In this document: positions 47,589-60,894 of the stretch, in pieces
Layout: each line of letters opens with the position of its first letter
Numbering within the stretch: position 1 is the first letter of the stretch
DNA from: Megalonaias nervosa
Lineage: Eukaryota; Mollusca; Bivalvia; Unionida; Unionidae
Assembly (NCBI GenBank): GCA_016617855.1
Contig: JAECUM010003228.1
Location: 1-64,000, forward strand
DNA: 64,000 nucleotides
Direction of reading: 5' to 3'
Position numbers and translations under genes: made by a program
The notes under the pieces: generated by a model
Databases searched by the model: none
Told to the model about the DNA's origin: nothing
The model's input: only the letters and a program-made list of their open reading frames with translations

Positions 47589-47904
47589 GTGTGTGTGTGT
47601 GTGTGTGACTTGGATGTTTATTGTAGCTTTAACAATTTTTCAGGCATATCGCTATGATGTCTGCAGCATGGCAGTATATAGAGATTTCTAGCACTGGGGC
47701 ATAATGCTGCTGTCCCACCCAGTCACATTATCCTAACATCAGGCCAACCAGTCCCAACACTAACCTCTTAATGCTGAGCACCTAACGAGACAGCTGTTAG
47801 TACCATTTTTATGGTTTTGGTATGACTTGGCCAGGGTTCGAACCAGAGACATCCCGCATCTGGGATGGACGCTCTAGCCACTAGGCCACTGGAGTGGTCG
47901 GTAG
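47589..47904 (-). mobile_element. tRNA-derived SINE-1, copy 5
   Basis: Minus-strand copy, with GTGGCCTAGTGGCTAGAGCG and GGTTCGAACC in the head, a body with a short deletion after the CATGATG region, and an (AC)n tail beside the (GA)n tract. The likely duplication is GCAAATGGA/GCAAATAGA at 47580-47588 and 47905-47913, with one mismatch. Confidence 0.9.
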
Positions 47905-47913
47905 GCAAATAGA

Positions 47914-50900
47914 AATAAAAAAGAAGAGATGGAAATACAGAGAGAAAAAGGGGAAATGCAATTTACATTACAAATTAGAACTGAAAAGTGAAAAGCAACC
48001 CCTCCCTTTACATTCAAATTCATATTTTGAAGCTATCATAAATAATAGGTTAGTACCAATTTTTAGAGAAGAGAAAGTAGATTAATATGGCCAAGAGAGC
48101 ATTGGGATATATTTTTACAAAGTGTACTTATGGGCAAAGCTAATAAAAGTAAAAGGTTGAAACACTAGAAAATGCTGCTTATACAGCTGATGATTATTCC
48201 TTGACTCAAAAGTTTCTTTTGCCTTTACGTTTTCCTCTCAGCATTTTTTCTGGTAAAAATCATCTCATTCTTGTATCAGTACTCGAAAGTCTGAGTCTGG
48301 CATGTTTTAGATATCATAATTATGTCAAGACTGATAAGGAATCTTAATCTTGACCTATGTGCACTTATTGCAACAAGAAAGTGCATGTTATTTCTGATTG
48401 ATACAGATTGAAAAATAAGCAACATAATAAAGACAGACTTTCCAAATACTCTTATTTTAAGAGGTCAAGGTCACAGTCATGTATTGAAAGAAATAAATTT
48501 GTTGGATCAAGCAAATCAGTCTGAATTTATTATTGAGAATTATACGCCATTCATGCTGAAAGGTTCTATATGACCTGTGGGCAATTCTGCCAAGCCCAAC
48601 CCCATTAAAATATTAAGTTACACAGGAGCTTCTCCAAGTCTTTTATTATCAGGTACATTGCCTGTATCTGAGAAAAAATCTAGTCATAGTGTTCTTATTC
48701 AGGATGCAAAGTCCAGCTTTATTTTTCCTTTCCAGTGTAGTGAACTCATGACCAATGATCCACCTACTGAGCTGCTATGGCCACCTACCTAATAATGTCT
48801 GAAACTAAAGTATTAAAAATAAATAACAGTAGGAAGTTGAGAAGAAAAAGAAAAAGATTAAATTATTAAATTGCATTATAATTTAGTTAAGCCATTAGGA
48901 TAAGCATGTATGAATATGACACATATTTAACTGCATACAGTAATTGAATCTAATCATCATCACCACAAAAATGTTTAATATAAAAGATGCAACCCAAAGA
49001 AATTAATTTCAGTCAATTTGTTTGTCATTATTGAATAAATACAAGAAGCTGGCCACAGCCTGCATGTTGAGTCCACTCATGAACAATATTCAAAATGTTG
49101 GTTACAATGGTATTAAAGTGAATGAAAGTAAAAAATGCAACATTGAGGGTAATCTAGGGGGTTGACAGATGAAAGAAATTACATCAACTACCATCTAAGG
49201 TGGAGGAGTCTTGACAAAATATGGCATCACAGGAAGACATATGCAATACTACTGCATTGTTACATGAAACATCATCTTAGTTATCTTTACTGTCTGCATG
49301 AACAATTTCTGTTATAATCAGACAAGGTAGTTCCTTTCAAACCTAATGAAATGTCAAACTGTCAATTTGTTTTTGGATGGAACATTAAAGCAAGACAATT
49401 TCCTTTGTAAAGTGCAAATGTATTGAGTAATTCAAATAATTTCATCTTCACTTATTCAGAGAAAGAAGCAAACAAAATTTAAGTTATCTGTGCTATAATT
49501 CCAATTAGATTTTTTTCCCAGAAGTCCAAAAAGACTTATAAAAATGAGAAGTGGGCAGCGGACCTTTGAGCACACTAAAGCACATGCTAAAATACAAGTC
49601 AAGAATATAGATGCAACATAATCTTGTTGACTGACATTTTAAACGTCTGACAAACAGAACAGGTGCATAAACAGATTCATCTGAAAGATGTTTAATAAGT
49701 TTTGCCTTCAGAATATTCAGACAAACTTAAGTTGGAGCAATAAAATTGTACTAGACTTGCATTTAAGGCATGCAATGTACTATTTCAAAACTGCTGTATA
49801 TATCTTACCAAAGTATACATGTCTTAATCTACTATGGGTAAAGAAATTAAAATGCAAATTTCTTTAAAACTAATACAAAAAATATGTACAGGAAGAGCAT
49901 ATGTGTAAAAGAAGCAAAATTTAAACAGCATGTTAAAAAACCATACTGCATAATTATACTGAAGTACTCTTTACTTCTGAGACAACGCTCTATTTTCTGA
50001 TGAAAATATTCAAATTTACATTTTTGAAACATGGTAATACTTTCAATGTTTGTTTATTGAATGACAAATATATAAGAACTACTTCACTGACAGGAAAAAT
50101 ATTTGCTTAACAAAAATATGAAAATGTACAAATAACAAAACAATAAATCTGAATACAAATTTAAACTTTCTTGGCCTGAATGCAACAAATTAATCTAATT
50201 ACTAAAAAGAAATCTAAGAACACACTGTAATCACAACTGGAAAATTTAACTTCAGAATCATGCATTGTGGTAGAGGGTGGAGGACATTCTAAAGCCTGCA
50301 ATGCCCGGTACATCTCTTAAATGGCAGCCTCAAAACCAAACTCCATCCTCTTCATGGTCAGATAGGAGAAGGGCTGTTGCTCAGAAGTATTTTCACACTC
50401 AGTGAATGAATACTCTTGGTACTTGGCTGCTTCCATTTTCAGATAAACCATGCCCTAGGTTAATGATGGTGCAATACCACTGTCCCAACTCAATGCTAAT
50501 ACCCAGTGGGGAGCAGTAAAAATAGGATAAGCTGGCTCTGTCTGGAGATTTTGTTGCACCTCGAACCTATTTGTCGGCCTATAAGTCACTGTCAAGTTTA
50601 AGTCGAATTTGCACATTTTGTACAGTTCCATCCTTCATCCATATAAAAGTAGATGCTGAGCATAAGACAAGGAAAGAGTAATACCTGTATTTTTACTACT
50701 GTTTGTTCCACACAGCATCATGAATTTTCCATAAATTCGCAGATCAGCACCATAATATAGCTAAAAGTACCTAATTTGTTTCACACAAAATATTTAAAAC
50801 AAATCTGCTACTTTTAGCTACAGATGACCTGAAAAGTTAATAATTTACAGATAGGTTAAAATTCGCAATGCTGTGTGAAATGAACTTTAGTAACTTCCAT

Positions 50901-52160
50901 TTTCAGGAATATTAATAGTATGTATTTTAGATTACAAGGAAATTGCATCACTGATGGTAAAATGTCTTTTCCAGAGTTCTGTTTTGATGAGAGAGGCATG
51001 AGCATTCCATCGCATTTCATGCTATTTTGTACATTACTGCCCTGTTTATTGCAGCTTTTATGAAAGAGAAAACAGTAATAAAGTAAACAGTAAATGTGAA
51101 CTAATAAAATACATGCCATAATCCTTCAGTTTCAAATTTAAATATTCACAATATTTATACCCATATAGGCTCCATCTAGGTCAAATCCCAAAAAATGACC
51201 ACTGAATCATATTGTGTAATTTTCTTTGTATGCACAATGACATCTGCTTTCCCAACAAATAAGAGTAAGTTCATGTACACTTCCCATAGTCATATGGCAT
51301 ATAGTTTTCATCTTTGCTCATGCTAGTTGTTAGTCTGAATGACATTTCTGTTGTTGAGTACAAAATGTGTCACTGGTTGAGAAATTTGCACAAGTAAGCA
51401 CCTGGCATTACATGGTACTGTATTCATAATACCCTATGTAAGTGACATTCCTAGCACACCGCAATTACCGATATGTAAGGAAATTTCGATCAATGAAAAT
51501 GTCACTTACGCCGAGTGGAGGCAGTTCTTCAATAAATAAATACAAATTAAATAATTTTTTTTTCAATTGAAATTTGTGTTCTACTTCTATCTTCTAGTTC
51601 CTTTTAAGTGTAATCATCATAAATGCAATGTGTCCTCTTGTAATTAAACATAAAATGTGTCAATCTACTGTAAAAGCTATGTCCGCAAGCATTTCTCTGA
51701 GAACCTATTTAGGTGCCGACCGTGTTTTGATAACTGACTTGCATAAGTATTTGTTGCACTGTTGCACTGAATTAAAAGCTGGCCACCTTTGTATTATTAC
51801 GTTAATTATGTCTTTTGAATCAAATAATGGAGGTGAAATAAAAGAAAAGTTAAAAGGCACGAAAATCGTACAAACTTAAAATCTAGCTGCCCCAACTGTA
51901 TGTCGGGTGAACTCACTTCAGTTGATCAATTGAACACTTGTATAAATGTTATTGTGTATGTAACATAAATCATTGGTAACTGTGATCAAAGATAGCACAG
52001 CTACCAAGCGAAAAGAATACCATACTTCGTAAAATAAAGAGCTTGCTTTCACAAATACGGACCATTGTGGGCAGGCAAGTTTCAGAGAATTCTGGAACTG
52101 GCACTTTGAGATATCCTCAAGAATGATAAAAAGTTTCATTATTACTTCCAATGAAATCAC
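47914..52160. other. Long intronic stretch; one degenerate coding-like trace
   Basis: Mostly plain A+T-rich DNA. On the minus strand around 50460-50270 a frame reads MEAAKYQEYSFTE, then SEQQPFSYLTMKRMEFGFEA, one stop, then EMYRALQALE. This looks like decayed protein-coding DNA. More broken coding-like sequence continues to about 50640. I do not recognise the protein, and no splice borders fit, so a processed pseudogene is more likely than an exon. Confidence 0.35.
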
Positions 52161-52164
52161 GATA

Positions 52165-52440
52165 TCAATAGTGTACTAATTGAACAGCACAAAAATTGAG
52201 ATTCGACGTAGACGATTGTCTCACGAACATTTCGCTTGTTTTTTGAACAAAAGGAATCTTGTTTGGTGGTGTATCAACAGTTAGTCTAGCTCCCTGCTCT
52301 TTTGACCCCCAATTTGGCAGGATACAATGCCATACTAATCCGGGAACCAGACTCATCAAGAAAACAAAAAGCAGTGACGTAATACACACGTTTTCGTGTA
52401 AATGTAATGGTTGTTGAAACCAGCTGGAATGATCTTTCAC
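52165..52440 (-). other. Unassigned minus-strand ORF with hydrophobic N-terminal segment
   Basis: A 91-codon frame. After about 17 polar residues it has a hydrophobic run (ITSLLFVFLMSLVPGLVW) that could be a signal anchor, then a polar region with TVDTPPNKIPFVQKTSEMFV. A G+C-rich patch lies about 120 bp upstream at 52570-52700. These fit a small nested gene or first exon, but no family was recognised and a possible donor (TTC then GTGAGA) is weak. It may equally be chance. Confidence 0.25.
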
Positions 52441-52569
52441 ATGTTGGACATATTGAAAATAAATGTTATTTAAACAGAATAATGAACAACTTCATTAGAA
52501 AAAGTACGTCATTAAAAATTATTATTGACGTGAATGTAAAATGAGGATTCAGTCGTTAAACAGTGAAGT

Positions 52570-52705
52570 TCCCTAATCCCGACCGCCCCCCCATGCTGTT
52601 TTCTCGATGTCCAAGTAATTTTTGGAGGTCCCTCGGTAACTCGCGCCCTCGCTTATAGCACAGTCTATGTTTGTGGACCCCGTTGTGCGCGAGTTATTGA
52701 GGGAG
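52570..52705. other. G+C-rich, CpG-containing patch
   Basis: Contains CCCGACCGCCCCCCCATGC, CTCGCGCCCTCGC and GTGCGCGAG in otherwise A+T-rich DNA. It could be a small promoter-like region or the remnant of another repeat. The CR1/L2-like LINE fragment starts just after it. Confidence 0.4.
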
Positions 52706-52710
52706 TGGTG

Positions 52711-53775
52711 TATTTGCCATTCACAATACAGCCTTACTATGGTTCAAGTCCTACTTGGTCAACAGGACACAAATTGTGTCTGCAAATGGAAAACACTCCA
52801 GCCCAGTTGATCTATGTTGTGGTGTTCCACAGGGGTCTGTTCTTGAACCTGTTTTCTTCATTCTGTACACTCAGCCACTCTCAAGTGTCATAGATCATCA
52901 TCCAGTGTCTCACCAATTATATGCTGATGACACCCAAATATACAAATCTAGCCACCCAACTGAAGTTGAAGCTACCATCCAAGGTGTAGAGAGGTGCATT
53001 TCCAATGTGAAATTATGGATGACATGTAACAAGCTGCAGATGAATGATGATAAAACTGAAGCCATTCTGATTACAACACAAAGACTTTCTCACTCACATC
53101 CTTTACCTCAGACAATAAATATCAGCAACACCAACATTAAATTCACACAGTTAGTACAAAACCTAGGTGTTGCTCTCGACAGTACTCTCTCATTGCACCA
53201 ACATGTCATGAACATATGCAAGGCTGCATATCTTGTGCTGAGACGCATCAGCTTGATTCGCAAGTATCTTTCAGTTGATGCCACTAAAACACTTGTGTGT
53301 TCCTTAGTACTTTCAAGACTGGACTATTGTAAATCAATTATATCTGGTTCATCTCAACATCTACTCCAGAAACTTCAAAAAAGTTCAAAACACAGCTTCT
53401 TGGATCATCCTCAGAGTACCACGATCAGAGCACGCCTCCCCCCTGCTCTGTACCCTACACTGGCTATCCATTCAATCCAGAATTAAACACAAAATTTGTT
53501 CCCTGTGCTACGTTTCACTGATGGGCTCCAGTCCAACATACCTATCCGACCTCACCTATGTGTACACACCAGCAAGATACTTACGCTCCTCTTCTGACAC
53601 TCATATTCTCATTATTCCCACTATGAAAATGAAATCATATGGACAATGTTCCTTTGCATATCAGGGCCCAGCAACGTGGAATGAATTGTCCACTGAACTT
53701 AGACACAAAGACACAGTGATCTCATTCAAGAGAGCTCTTAAAACTCACCTATTTCAACTGCAAGAACAGACTTAA
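52711..53775 (+). pseudogene. CR1/L2-like reverse transcriptase C-terminal part
   Basis: One frame (52711-53390) carries ALLWFKSYLVNRTQ, CGVPQGSVLEPVFFILYTQP, the catalytic YADD (YADDTQIY), MNDDKTEAI, NLGVALDSTLSLHQH and SRLDYC. A frameshift near 53385 moves the reading to the next frame, with SEHASPLLCTLHWLSI, YLSDL, RYLRSSSD, WNELSTELR and FKRALKTHLF, the conserved C-terminal blocks of this group. The N-terminal endonuclease and RT fingers are absent. Confidence 0.9.
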
Positions 53776-53972
53776 AGACCTAATAATGTTTCCTTACCTT
53801 AAATAGTTACAGCATGTTTTTTGTTTTCTAATTTCATGGTGTTTGATTTTATTTTTGTAATCATATCATTATATATGTTTTTTAAGTGTTGTCAAATGCT
53901 GTAAAGCGCTTAGAGCTTCTAAAGATTAGGCGCTATACAAAGTCCTCATTATTATTATTATTATCAAAGTCC
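52711..53972 (+). mobile_element. CR1/L2-like LINE, 5'-truncated
   Basis: About 1.26 kb: RT C-terminal half, 3' UTR and an (ATT)n tail. The 3' end has AAGCGCTTAGAGC and TTAGGCGCTATACAAA just before ATTATTATTATTATTA, the end type common to CR1/L2-group LINEs. The 5' truncation falls within the RT, as is usual for target-primed insertion. Confidence 0.88.
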
Positions 53973-54234
53973 TTAGTAACTATTTCGATGAGGCAAACCA
54001 ACCTCTGCCTAAAACAGTCAGCTACTAAACATGTGATGGCAATGTGACAGACAGTGGACACCTACATCAGTAACACTGTTCAGAATACTGTAATGAATTC
54101 TCAAGTTCCATGCAGAGCTGTTGGAACTGATTTTTTTCAGGTGTTTCTTTGTTACTGTAATATGCGCATATTTACAAGAAACAAATACTTTTATGATACA
54201 TTTCATAGTTGTATCGGCAACCTTTACATTTGTT

Positions 54235-54480
54235 TTAGGGGCCCCGGGTGGCTGAGTGGTCTAAAGTGCTCACCATTCCAGATCACTGCCGTCTCACCTC
54301 CATCCATGTGGGTTCAAGTCTCATGCTCAGCTAATGTGGATATGTGAGAAAGCATTGCCAGTAGCTTCTCTTGGGTCGGTGGTTCTTCCCAGGGTTTTCC
54401 AGGGTTCTTCCTCCACCAGTTATACTGGCCGCCATGTATAGCCTATCTTGTGCTGAAAAATGGCTTTAAACCCTAAAACA
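54235..54480 (+). mobile_element. tRNA-derived SINE-2, copy 2
   Basis: The head reads GGGGCCCCGGGTGGCTGAGT with GTGGTCTAAAGTGCTC, and GGGTTCAAGTC is box B. The body has GCCATGTATAGCCTATCTTG and the tail AAACCCTAAAACAACA. A 9-bp duplication ACATTTGTT lies at 54226-54234 and 54481-54489. Confidence 0.9.
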
Positions 54481-54489
54481 ACATTTGTT

Positions 54490-56310
54490 GCCTCTCAAAG
54501 TACTATGATCTTGGATGATGATAAAAGCAATTTTACTTTAAAAACAAATTTTCAATAATCTTGATATTTAACTTAATCTGACCTATATAATTTAGTTTTT
54601 TTGAAGATAAAGGTAAGAATGATAATAAACTGAAATTAAAATCTTCGCCTGTAACTTTGTCTTTGTCTACAATTATCTGCACTTTTCAAGAAATGAGTTA
54701 TGATGGATGCATATGCACATTGGTCATTAATTTTTTTAAAAATGGGTCATAAGCTAAATCTAATAAGCTATATTTTTACTAACAAGTACATGAATTTATT
54801 ATAATACCATAATTTTCCCCAACTTTTATTAATTTTCCTTTTGAGACAAAATCTCTCCCCAAATCAAAATCATGATAAATATAAGAAAACCTCTAGGAAT
54901 GCTAAAGTGAGTTTTGTTGTCGCATTTTCCCTGTAAATCTGAGTTTTCTATGTACTACTGTTGTTACTCAAAAACACTGTATTATACTGGGGCATATATT
55001 ACAATGGTGGCACAGGGAGTAGTAAACTTGTGTGAAGGTGCGAAGTGCGACAAATCTTAACTCTGGGAGTTTGGGAGCCATATATTTATGGCACAGGACA
55101 GTGTCGTCTTCTGATGTCCAGTCCAGGCCAACTATTAACCGTGTGCTAATAATTAGCAGGGAAATAGCACTTGTGTAAGTCCACAGCTCTGTATCAATGT
55201 AACAAAACATCAGTGAAACAAATATTACAACAGACTTATTTGCCCAAGAAAGCTGTTGTCAACACTGTATGTTGATGTAAGCAATATGGTGACTGTTAAT
55301 TATAGTTGCAGTCTCGCAGCTGACTCACAGCCAGTTGCTGCTGACATTCATATATATGAATGGAATAGTCTTAATAGAATAAAGTTTGTTAGGGCTTTGT
55401 GTGAAGTGTAGAGATATAAATAGCAATATGCAGAGTTTTCCAAACTTGAGAATTAATTTTCAGCAGGAATATATGTGTTGATGTGAAAGTGCTCTGACAT
55501 ATCATGTGTTGACATGGTCATCCCATTCTGTAACAACATTAAGTTCCACTAAATCGAGCTTAAACTATAGTCTGAACATACCTCCCTGTTTATATGTACC
55601 CACCCCAATTCCAATTTAAAAAACACAAGCACAAACGAGATCAAAGATGCTCAGGACTTAATCAGGTTATTTATTGATTTATAATTTCAAACATGATTAT
55701 GCCCGGGGTGGGGGGTCCTAACACAGTTACCATCTGCATGTTTCACTTCAAATGAAGTTTTCAGTTTAAAAGAACACCATGCTTGTCAGTCATTTCTGGT
55801 TCCTGGATAAGTCCATTTTCGGTGAAGGAGCATATGCAGGACTACACATGTACGCACATAGAAGGAAAATACTATGTTGTCTGCTTCCTATATTTACAAT
55901 GTCAAATCAAGCAAAAGAAAAGAATGACAACTACAAATGGGCCTTTCCCATGGATTTAACAAGCAGTGTAATTTCTTTATTCATGTAAGGAAGGAGATAT
56001 AAAAGTTTGTTTATCAACGAGTCTGTCATGTACAGAGCCTTATCTTCTGTTGAGGCATATATTGCATCATCAAGAGTGAGAACTGTACTAGCTTGAAAGG
56101 GACCAACCATTTACTTTTCGAGGGTATCAGGTACTGACACAGAGGTATTCCATTTTCCTTTCCTTGCCTATCTGACTTGTTTTAATTTTCTTTTTCTTTT
56201 TGGTATTTTTTTGGAACAAAAAAAAAACAAACAATAAAAAGCACAATATTCTTCTTGTACTATAAAGTTCATTTTGGTCTGCTTCTCTCTCAACAATGAA
56301 GTTGAAAAGG

Positions 56311-56357
<47 letters not shown>

Positions 56358-56950
56358 GATCCACTTCTTCGTTAACCCATTCTTATGACATCAATGTGAA
56401 CTGTTTGTGACATGGGAATATAATAATCAACACCTTTGGACAGGGGCTGGTATTGCTGCTTACAATTTAACTGTCAGTCATAATATTATTTTATACTGTG
56501 TGTATGACTGATAGTTAAATATAAGCAATGATACGAGGCCCTGTGCATCAAGGTCATTGGTGGAATGGGACACAAGCAAGTTGTCACAGACGATAACGAA
56601 TGAAAGAACGGACAGCTGTTTTGAACGAATATAATAAACAACTATAAGTTATAAAGATTCTTTTTGTTTCTTACCAATTTGATCGAGGTCTTGCCATCTT
56701 CCAAGAGTTAGGTCACAGGGGCATTAAGTCTCGAAGCAATAAAATCCATGTACACACCAAATCACGTGCCAAAAACACCGCACTATATCAGTCTCACCGG
56801 GCTTAAAATATCGCACTTTTTGCTGGCATCACCAGTTTACCATTATTACAAAATCATTCTTTTTAAATCACTAATAATGCTAGTAGTTATTTTTTTGAGT
56901 CGTACTTATAGGTATATAAAATTTACAGTGACACTGCACAAAAGCGATGT
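54490..56950. other. Intronic DNA; one coding-like minus-strand frame
   Basis: A minus-strand frame at 54968-55210 (80 codons, with LDWTSEDDTVLCHKYMAPKL) has protein-like composition but no recognised family; it may be a piece of a dispersed repeat. A (GA)n tract lies at about 56318-56355. Nothing else is supported. Confidence 0.3.
56318..56355. repeat. (GA)n microsatellite
   Basis: About 18 GA units. Confidence 0.95.
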
Positions 56951-57099
56951 TCTGATTGTATGACAAACAATCAAAAGTCACATGCCTTCTGATTGGCTAA
57001 GCGTTTGCACACCAGTCTACAGCCCAAGGAAGACTGCAAATTGTGTGAACTGTACACAAAGAGTGTAACTCAGTGTCAGACATTACCGACTTTGTGAGG

Positions 57100-57275
57100 A
57101 CTATCACAATAACATGTAGTTCATCTAATATGATCATTCTCAACCATTTGCTGATGAATCATTTCGAGGACTGGTGTGTAAGTCCTCACAATGTCGTCAA
57201 GCCCTCGAGATGTTGGTGTGCATTCAAACTTAGGTCCTCGCAAGTATAGCAAAATACACACACACACACACACTT
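57100..57275 (-). repeat. Low-copy repeat beside a (CA)n tract
   Basis: On the minus strand, a GT run is followed by TATACTTGCGAGGACCT, then CGAGG and GTGAGGACT phrases. The related phrase TATACTTGTGAGGACCT follows the CA run at 41.8 kb. Family borders are not defined. Confidence 0.4.
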
Positions 57276-59828
57276 GGATGCATTAACTAAAACATTTTTT
57301 CAAGTTCTTTAATTTTTTTTATTGCAATTTGATAATGAGGTTATTGTTGCTGTTAGAATATAAGTGCACTTAACTTCTTGACAATGAGGGCTCATATCAT
57401 TGCGTACAATTTACCAATAAATAATACCCATAACTAATACATTCTTAATCATTTTGCCAATGTTACACACCTAACAGCTACAATGAAGTATGCTCAAAAT
57501 GCAGATGAGCTTGCACATTGAGACATTATCCTCTCTCTGTCTTCTGCTAATAACAAAAATCATTTTGAGTACTTTTATTTTTATTGTAACTGGATTCTTG
57601 AGTTGACAGCTGAATGAGACAATAGATTTCGTTTATTTTGTATGTTTGTATCATTAGGTTGTTTAGTAGCATGTGTTCTGTACACCTTGTTCAGGTACGA
57701 TCCCTTTATTTTTCATACACAGTCAGTACCACAAAATGATATTTATTTTCCAATTGATTTTTCATACTCTGAAATTAATAATTATTTTTTTGTGTTAAAA
57801 AATTACATGCAATACATGGGTCTAGATATCTGCTGAACAAAGGAGCAACAATAAATCTGTCCTCACTTATGGTAATAAAACACCGGAGTCTATAAATGAA
57901 GAACTTTCTGAAAACTTTAAATCTCAGGATTCTGGCCTCCATTGTCCCTCTCATAAATGAAGCTAATAAAAAAAAACTGTACTGATAAAAACTGAAAGTC
58001 TCCAACAGAAGAAAAGTTTTGTTTATCCCAATAGGTGTTTGGTTTTCACAAGTTTATTTATACTATGAGTTGGGGAACAGAATGTGTTCACTTGTATGTG
58101 ATGTTCTCTCTAGATAATTCAGTATGTTTAGAATATATGAGAGTGTGGGCCAGATTAAATTTATGGCCTCAACTATAATGAAGTTTCTGGATGGGGTAAA
58201 ATTTAATGATGTAGTATTTACCTGTTGCTATTGTGTAGCTTACTCTATATGGGATGAAAATTCCCGTCGTCAATATGAGCATTCATCCTCCAAAAGAACG
58301 ACTTCCAGAAATTTCTGGAAGCCAATCTAGCATCACTAGCCCATGTGCAGTCATCCTTGTCTATTTTCCAAGGATGCAGACTACTTGTGGGACATCAGTG
58401 TGAGGAGAATCTGGAAATAGCAACAGTTGAGTATTACATCATTAAAATTAATTTTACCCCCTACCAAAACCAAATTTTAATCTCAGTAATATGTTACCTG
58501 TTGCTATTGCATGTCCTGGCTTTAATGATGTACTTGGACACTTTGTTTGAAAACTCTTCCTGGCAAAGAGATCATTTGAGACAAGCCATGCAGGAAGGTG
58601 GTGAATCTGTGGGTTGTTGTGCAGGAGAGACCCCTGTGCTGTGACAGAAGGTCCCTCCTCTGGGGCAAAGTCCTAGGCTGACCTACCTGCAGAATGAGAT
58701 CGCTGAACCACTGAGGCCACAGATGGGCAAATAAAATGTGTGGAGGTCCTTATTTACAGAATTACTTGTGGAATCATCTTGATTGGTGGCAAAAGTGTAA
58801 GCAAACAGATGATCTCACTTCAGGTCACTGGGGATCCCTATCTTCCAGTATTTCAATCACTGGTTGATCATTAGAACCCCTCCTGTGTGACAGACTGGCC
58901 AATGTGGATCAACCAATGATTAAAGTACAAAGCAGCAGGAGAGGGGTCATTTAGAAGAACAGAGCCTATCTCCCTCTCTCCTTTGAATTTCCACTTTGCA
59001 AGAGGGTGATGCCAGTCTGTAGACCACAACATTGACTTGTCTAGTATAAGGCCAAGGCATGAAGTCCATGTCTGCACAAAAGAGAAGGCCCAATTACTTC
59101 CATGCATTGGATGACCTCACATCCCATAGAAATTGAGTAGGATAATAGCAAAGAAAGGATGCCAATCTGATCCCCTTCCCAAGTCTGGTGCCTGAATGCC
59201 AACTCCTAGTCCTTGAGGGATTCTATGATAGTGCTTTTAGTAAAGTATTCGTCTGGCCAGAGACAATAAAATGGACAACCCTCTGTCCATTTAAAACTGT
59301 GCATGCCATACAGAATGGGTGGGAATACCTGAAAGATTTTTTATGTCCACATTTTGTCCAAGTTTATTTCTTAGACATTGCTGAAAAGAAAATTTCTTAA
59401 AACAAGATTAATAATCTTGTATATAAATACATGATCTGTGAGTATTTGCAAAGAACCAGACATCACTACACTTTAAAATAGCAATATTGTACTGTGCCTG
59501 TCTTGAAGTCTCATATTAAAAGAATTAAAACAACACTGATGTTTCAATCATAATTATGTCATCAATACTGACTGCTGAACACCAGAGATAAATAATAGTA
59601 AAATGAACAGCAAGGTAATATGAAATAATAAGGAAATTCTGTTCTTCACTGACTATAATAAACAAAAGGGTGTGTATTTACCACTAAACACAAATGAATA
59701 TGAAAGCTGGTGTAAGACTACCTTCCGCGAGTCAAGTACAAAAAAAACTGAACGGAAAATCGATTTAGTCATATGTACTCAGTAAATTAATAAAAGAGAG
59801 GTCACAAACCAATCTCACAAGGATAGGG
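57276..59828. other. Intronic DNA; weak trace of another DIRS-like element
   Basis: 58600-59200 is less A+T-rich than its surroundings. A minus-strand frame at 59107-58871 contains WTSCLGLILDKSML, loosely like the LGliwdt motif of DIRS reverse transcriptases. This is too weak to call. The rest shows nothing. Confidence 0.25.
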
Positions 59829-60755
59829 TGTTATGTATATTTAATTTGCATTGTTTGCTTGTTATTTTTTTTAAATTTCATTACATGCTATTGTAATGTA
59901 TCATTGTATGTTGGACTTGACCTTGTCCAAAATTGAGTTCATTTCTACTTGACCTGAATTGACTTGATTCTGTAAAAAAAATTATACATAGCTAAATTAT
60001 TCTCTATGTGTATGGGTTTAAAATCAGAATTATTATTAATAGAAGCAAATATGTTTATTTGGGTCTAGGTCTAGGTTTTGGAATTTCCTTAGTGTATTTG
60101 ACATAATCCAGGTTCTGGTTTCTAATAATAACTAATATTTTTATTTTGTAAACATCAGGATAATTCTATAAGGCTATTTTCCATTAGGTAATAGTTTTTC
60201 TAGAAAATGCTAATTGTGACCTGAGATCAAGTACAGAACTATATAATCTTGTAACTGAGAGGATTTTTCAGTTGTGTTTTAAGATCTAGCACTTTCAAGT
60301 CATATTATATACTGTGTCCAGTTGGGCTGAAATTTATTTCTTCAAATTACTGAATTCATGTGATTATTTTCTATGGAAATACAAAAGTGCTCCAATAAAA
60401 TAGTTGGATAGAGACAATTGCTAGAATTTTAGAGTGAATTCAAACCTGAAATTACATGACTGTGATTCAACAAAACACTGTTGGCACATCAACATTCTAG
60501 GAGCTACCACAGACACATCATCACCTTCACTATTGGCTTTAGTTTTGACTTCTACCAAATTTTAGTTAAGACTTTAAATTATCAGAACTTGTGTCTGTAA
60601 TTCTAGGATTTTTTTTGGATTTAATTTTAATACTGTAAGTTTTTTTCTCATTTTCACTTTGTATTCTAGGGAAATAAATTAATTATCAAATTTTACAAAG
60701 CTTGTTGTTTTTCACTCTTTTCTGTTATTTATTTTAAGAGCACAGACTTGTAACA
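59829..60755 (+). mobile_element. Family A solo-LTR-like repeat, copy 5 (complete)
   Basis: 927 bp. It starts TGTTATGTATATTTAATTTG and ends CAGACTTGTAACA, with an exact 4-bp target duplication AGGG at 59825-59828 and 60756-60759. It shares blocks along its whole length with copy 4, including GTATTCTAGGGAAATAAATT near the 3' end. Confidence 0.88.
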
Positions 60756-60894
60756 AGGGAAACTAAACAGATACCACTACCCAAAGTCTAGAAAATATGA
60801 AAAATGTAATTAATTTACAATAAAAAATTACCCTAACACCTCTGTGGAGAAGGGGGTAACCTAAAGGTAAGATTATGAATAAACAATGTGACGA

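Noticed and set aside
47218..47691. 157-codon plus-strand ORF with a long Arg-Glu repeat
   Set aside because: It is kept open by the (GA)n microsatellite and the SINE-1 tail, with no conserved sequence outside them.
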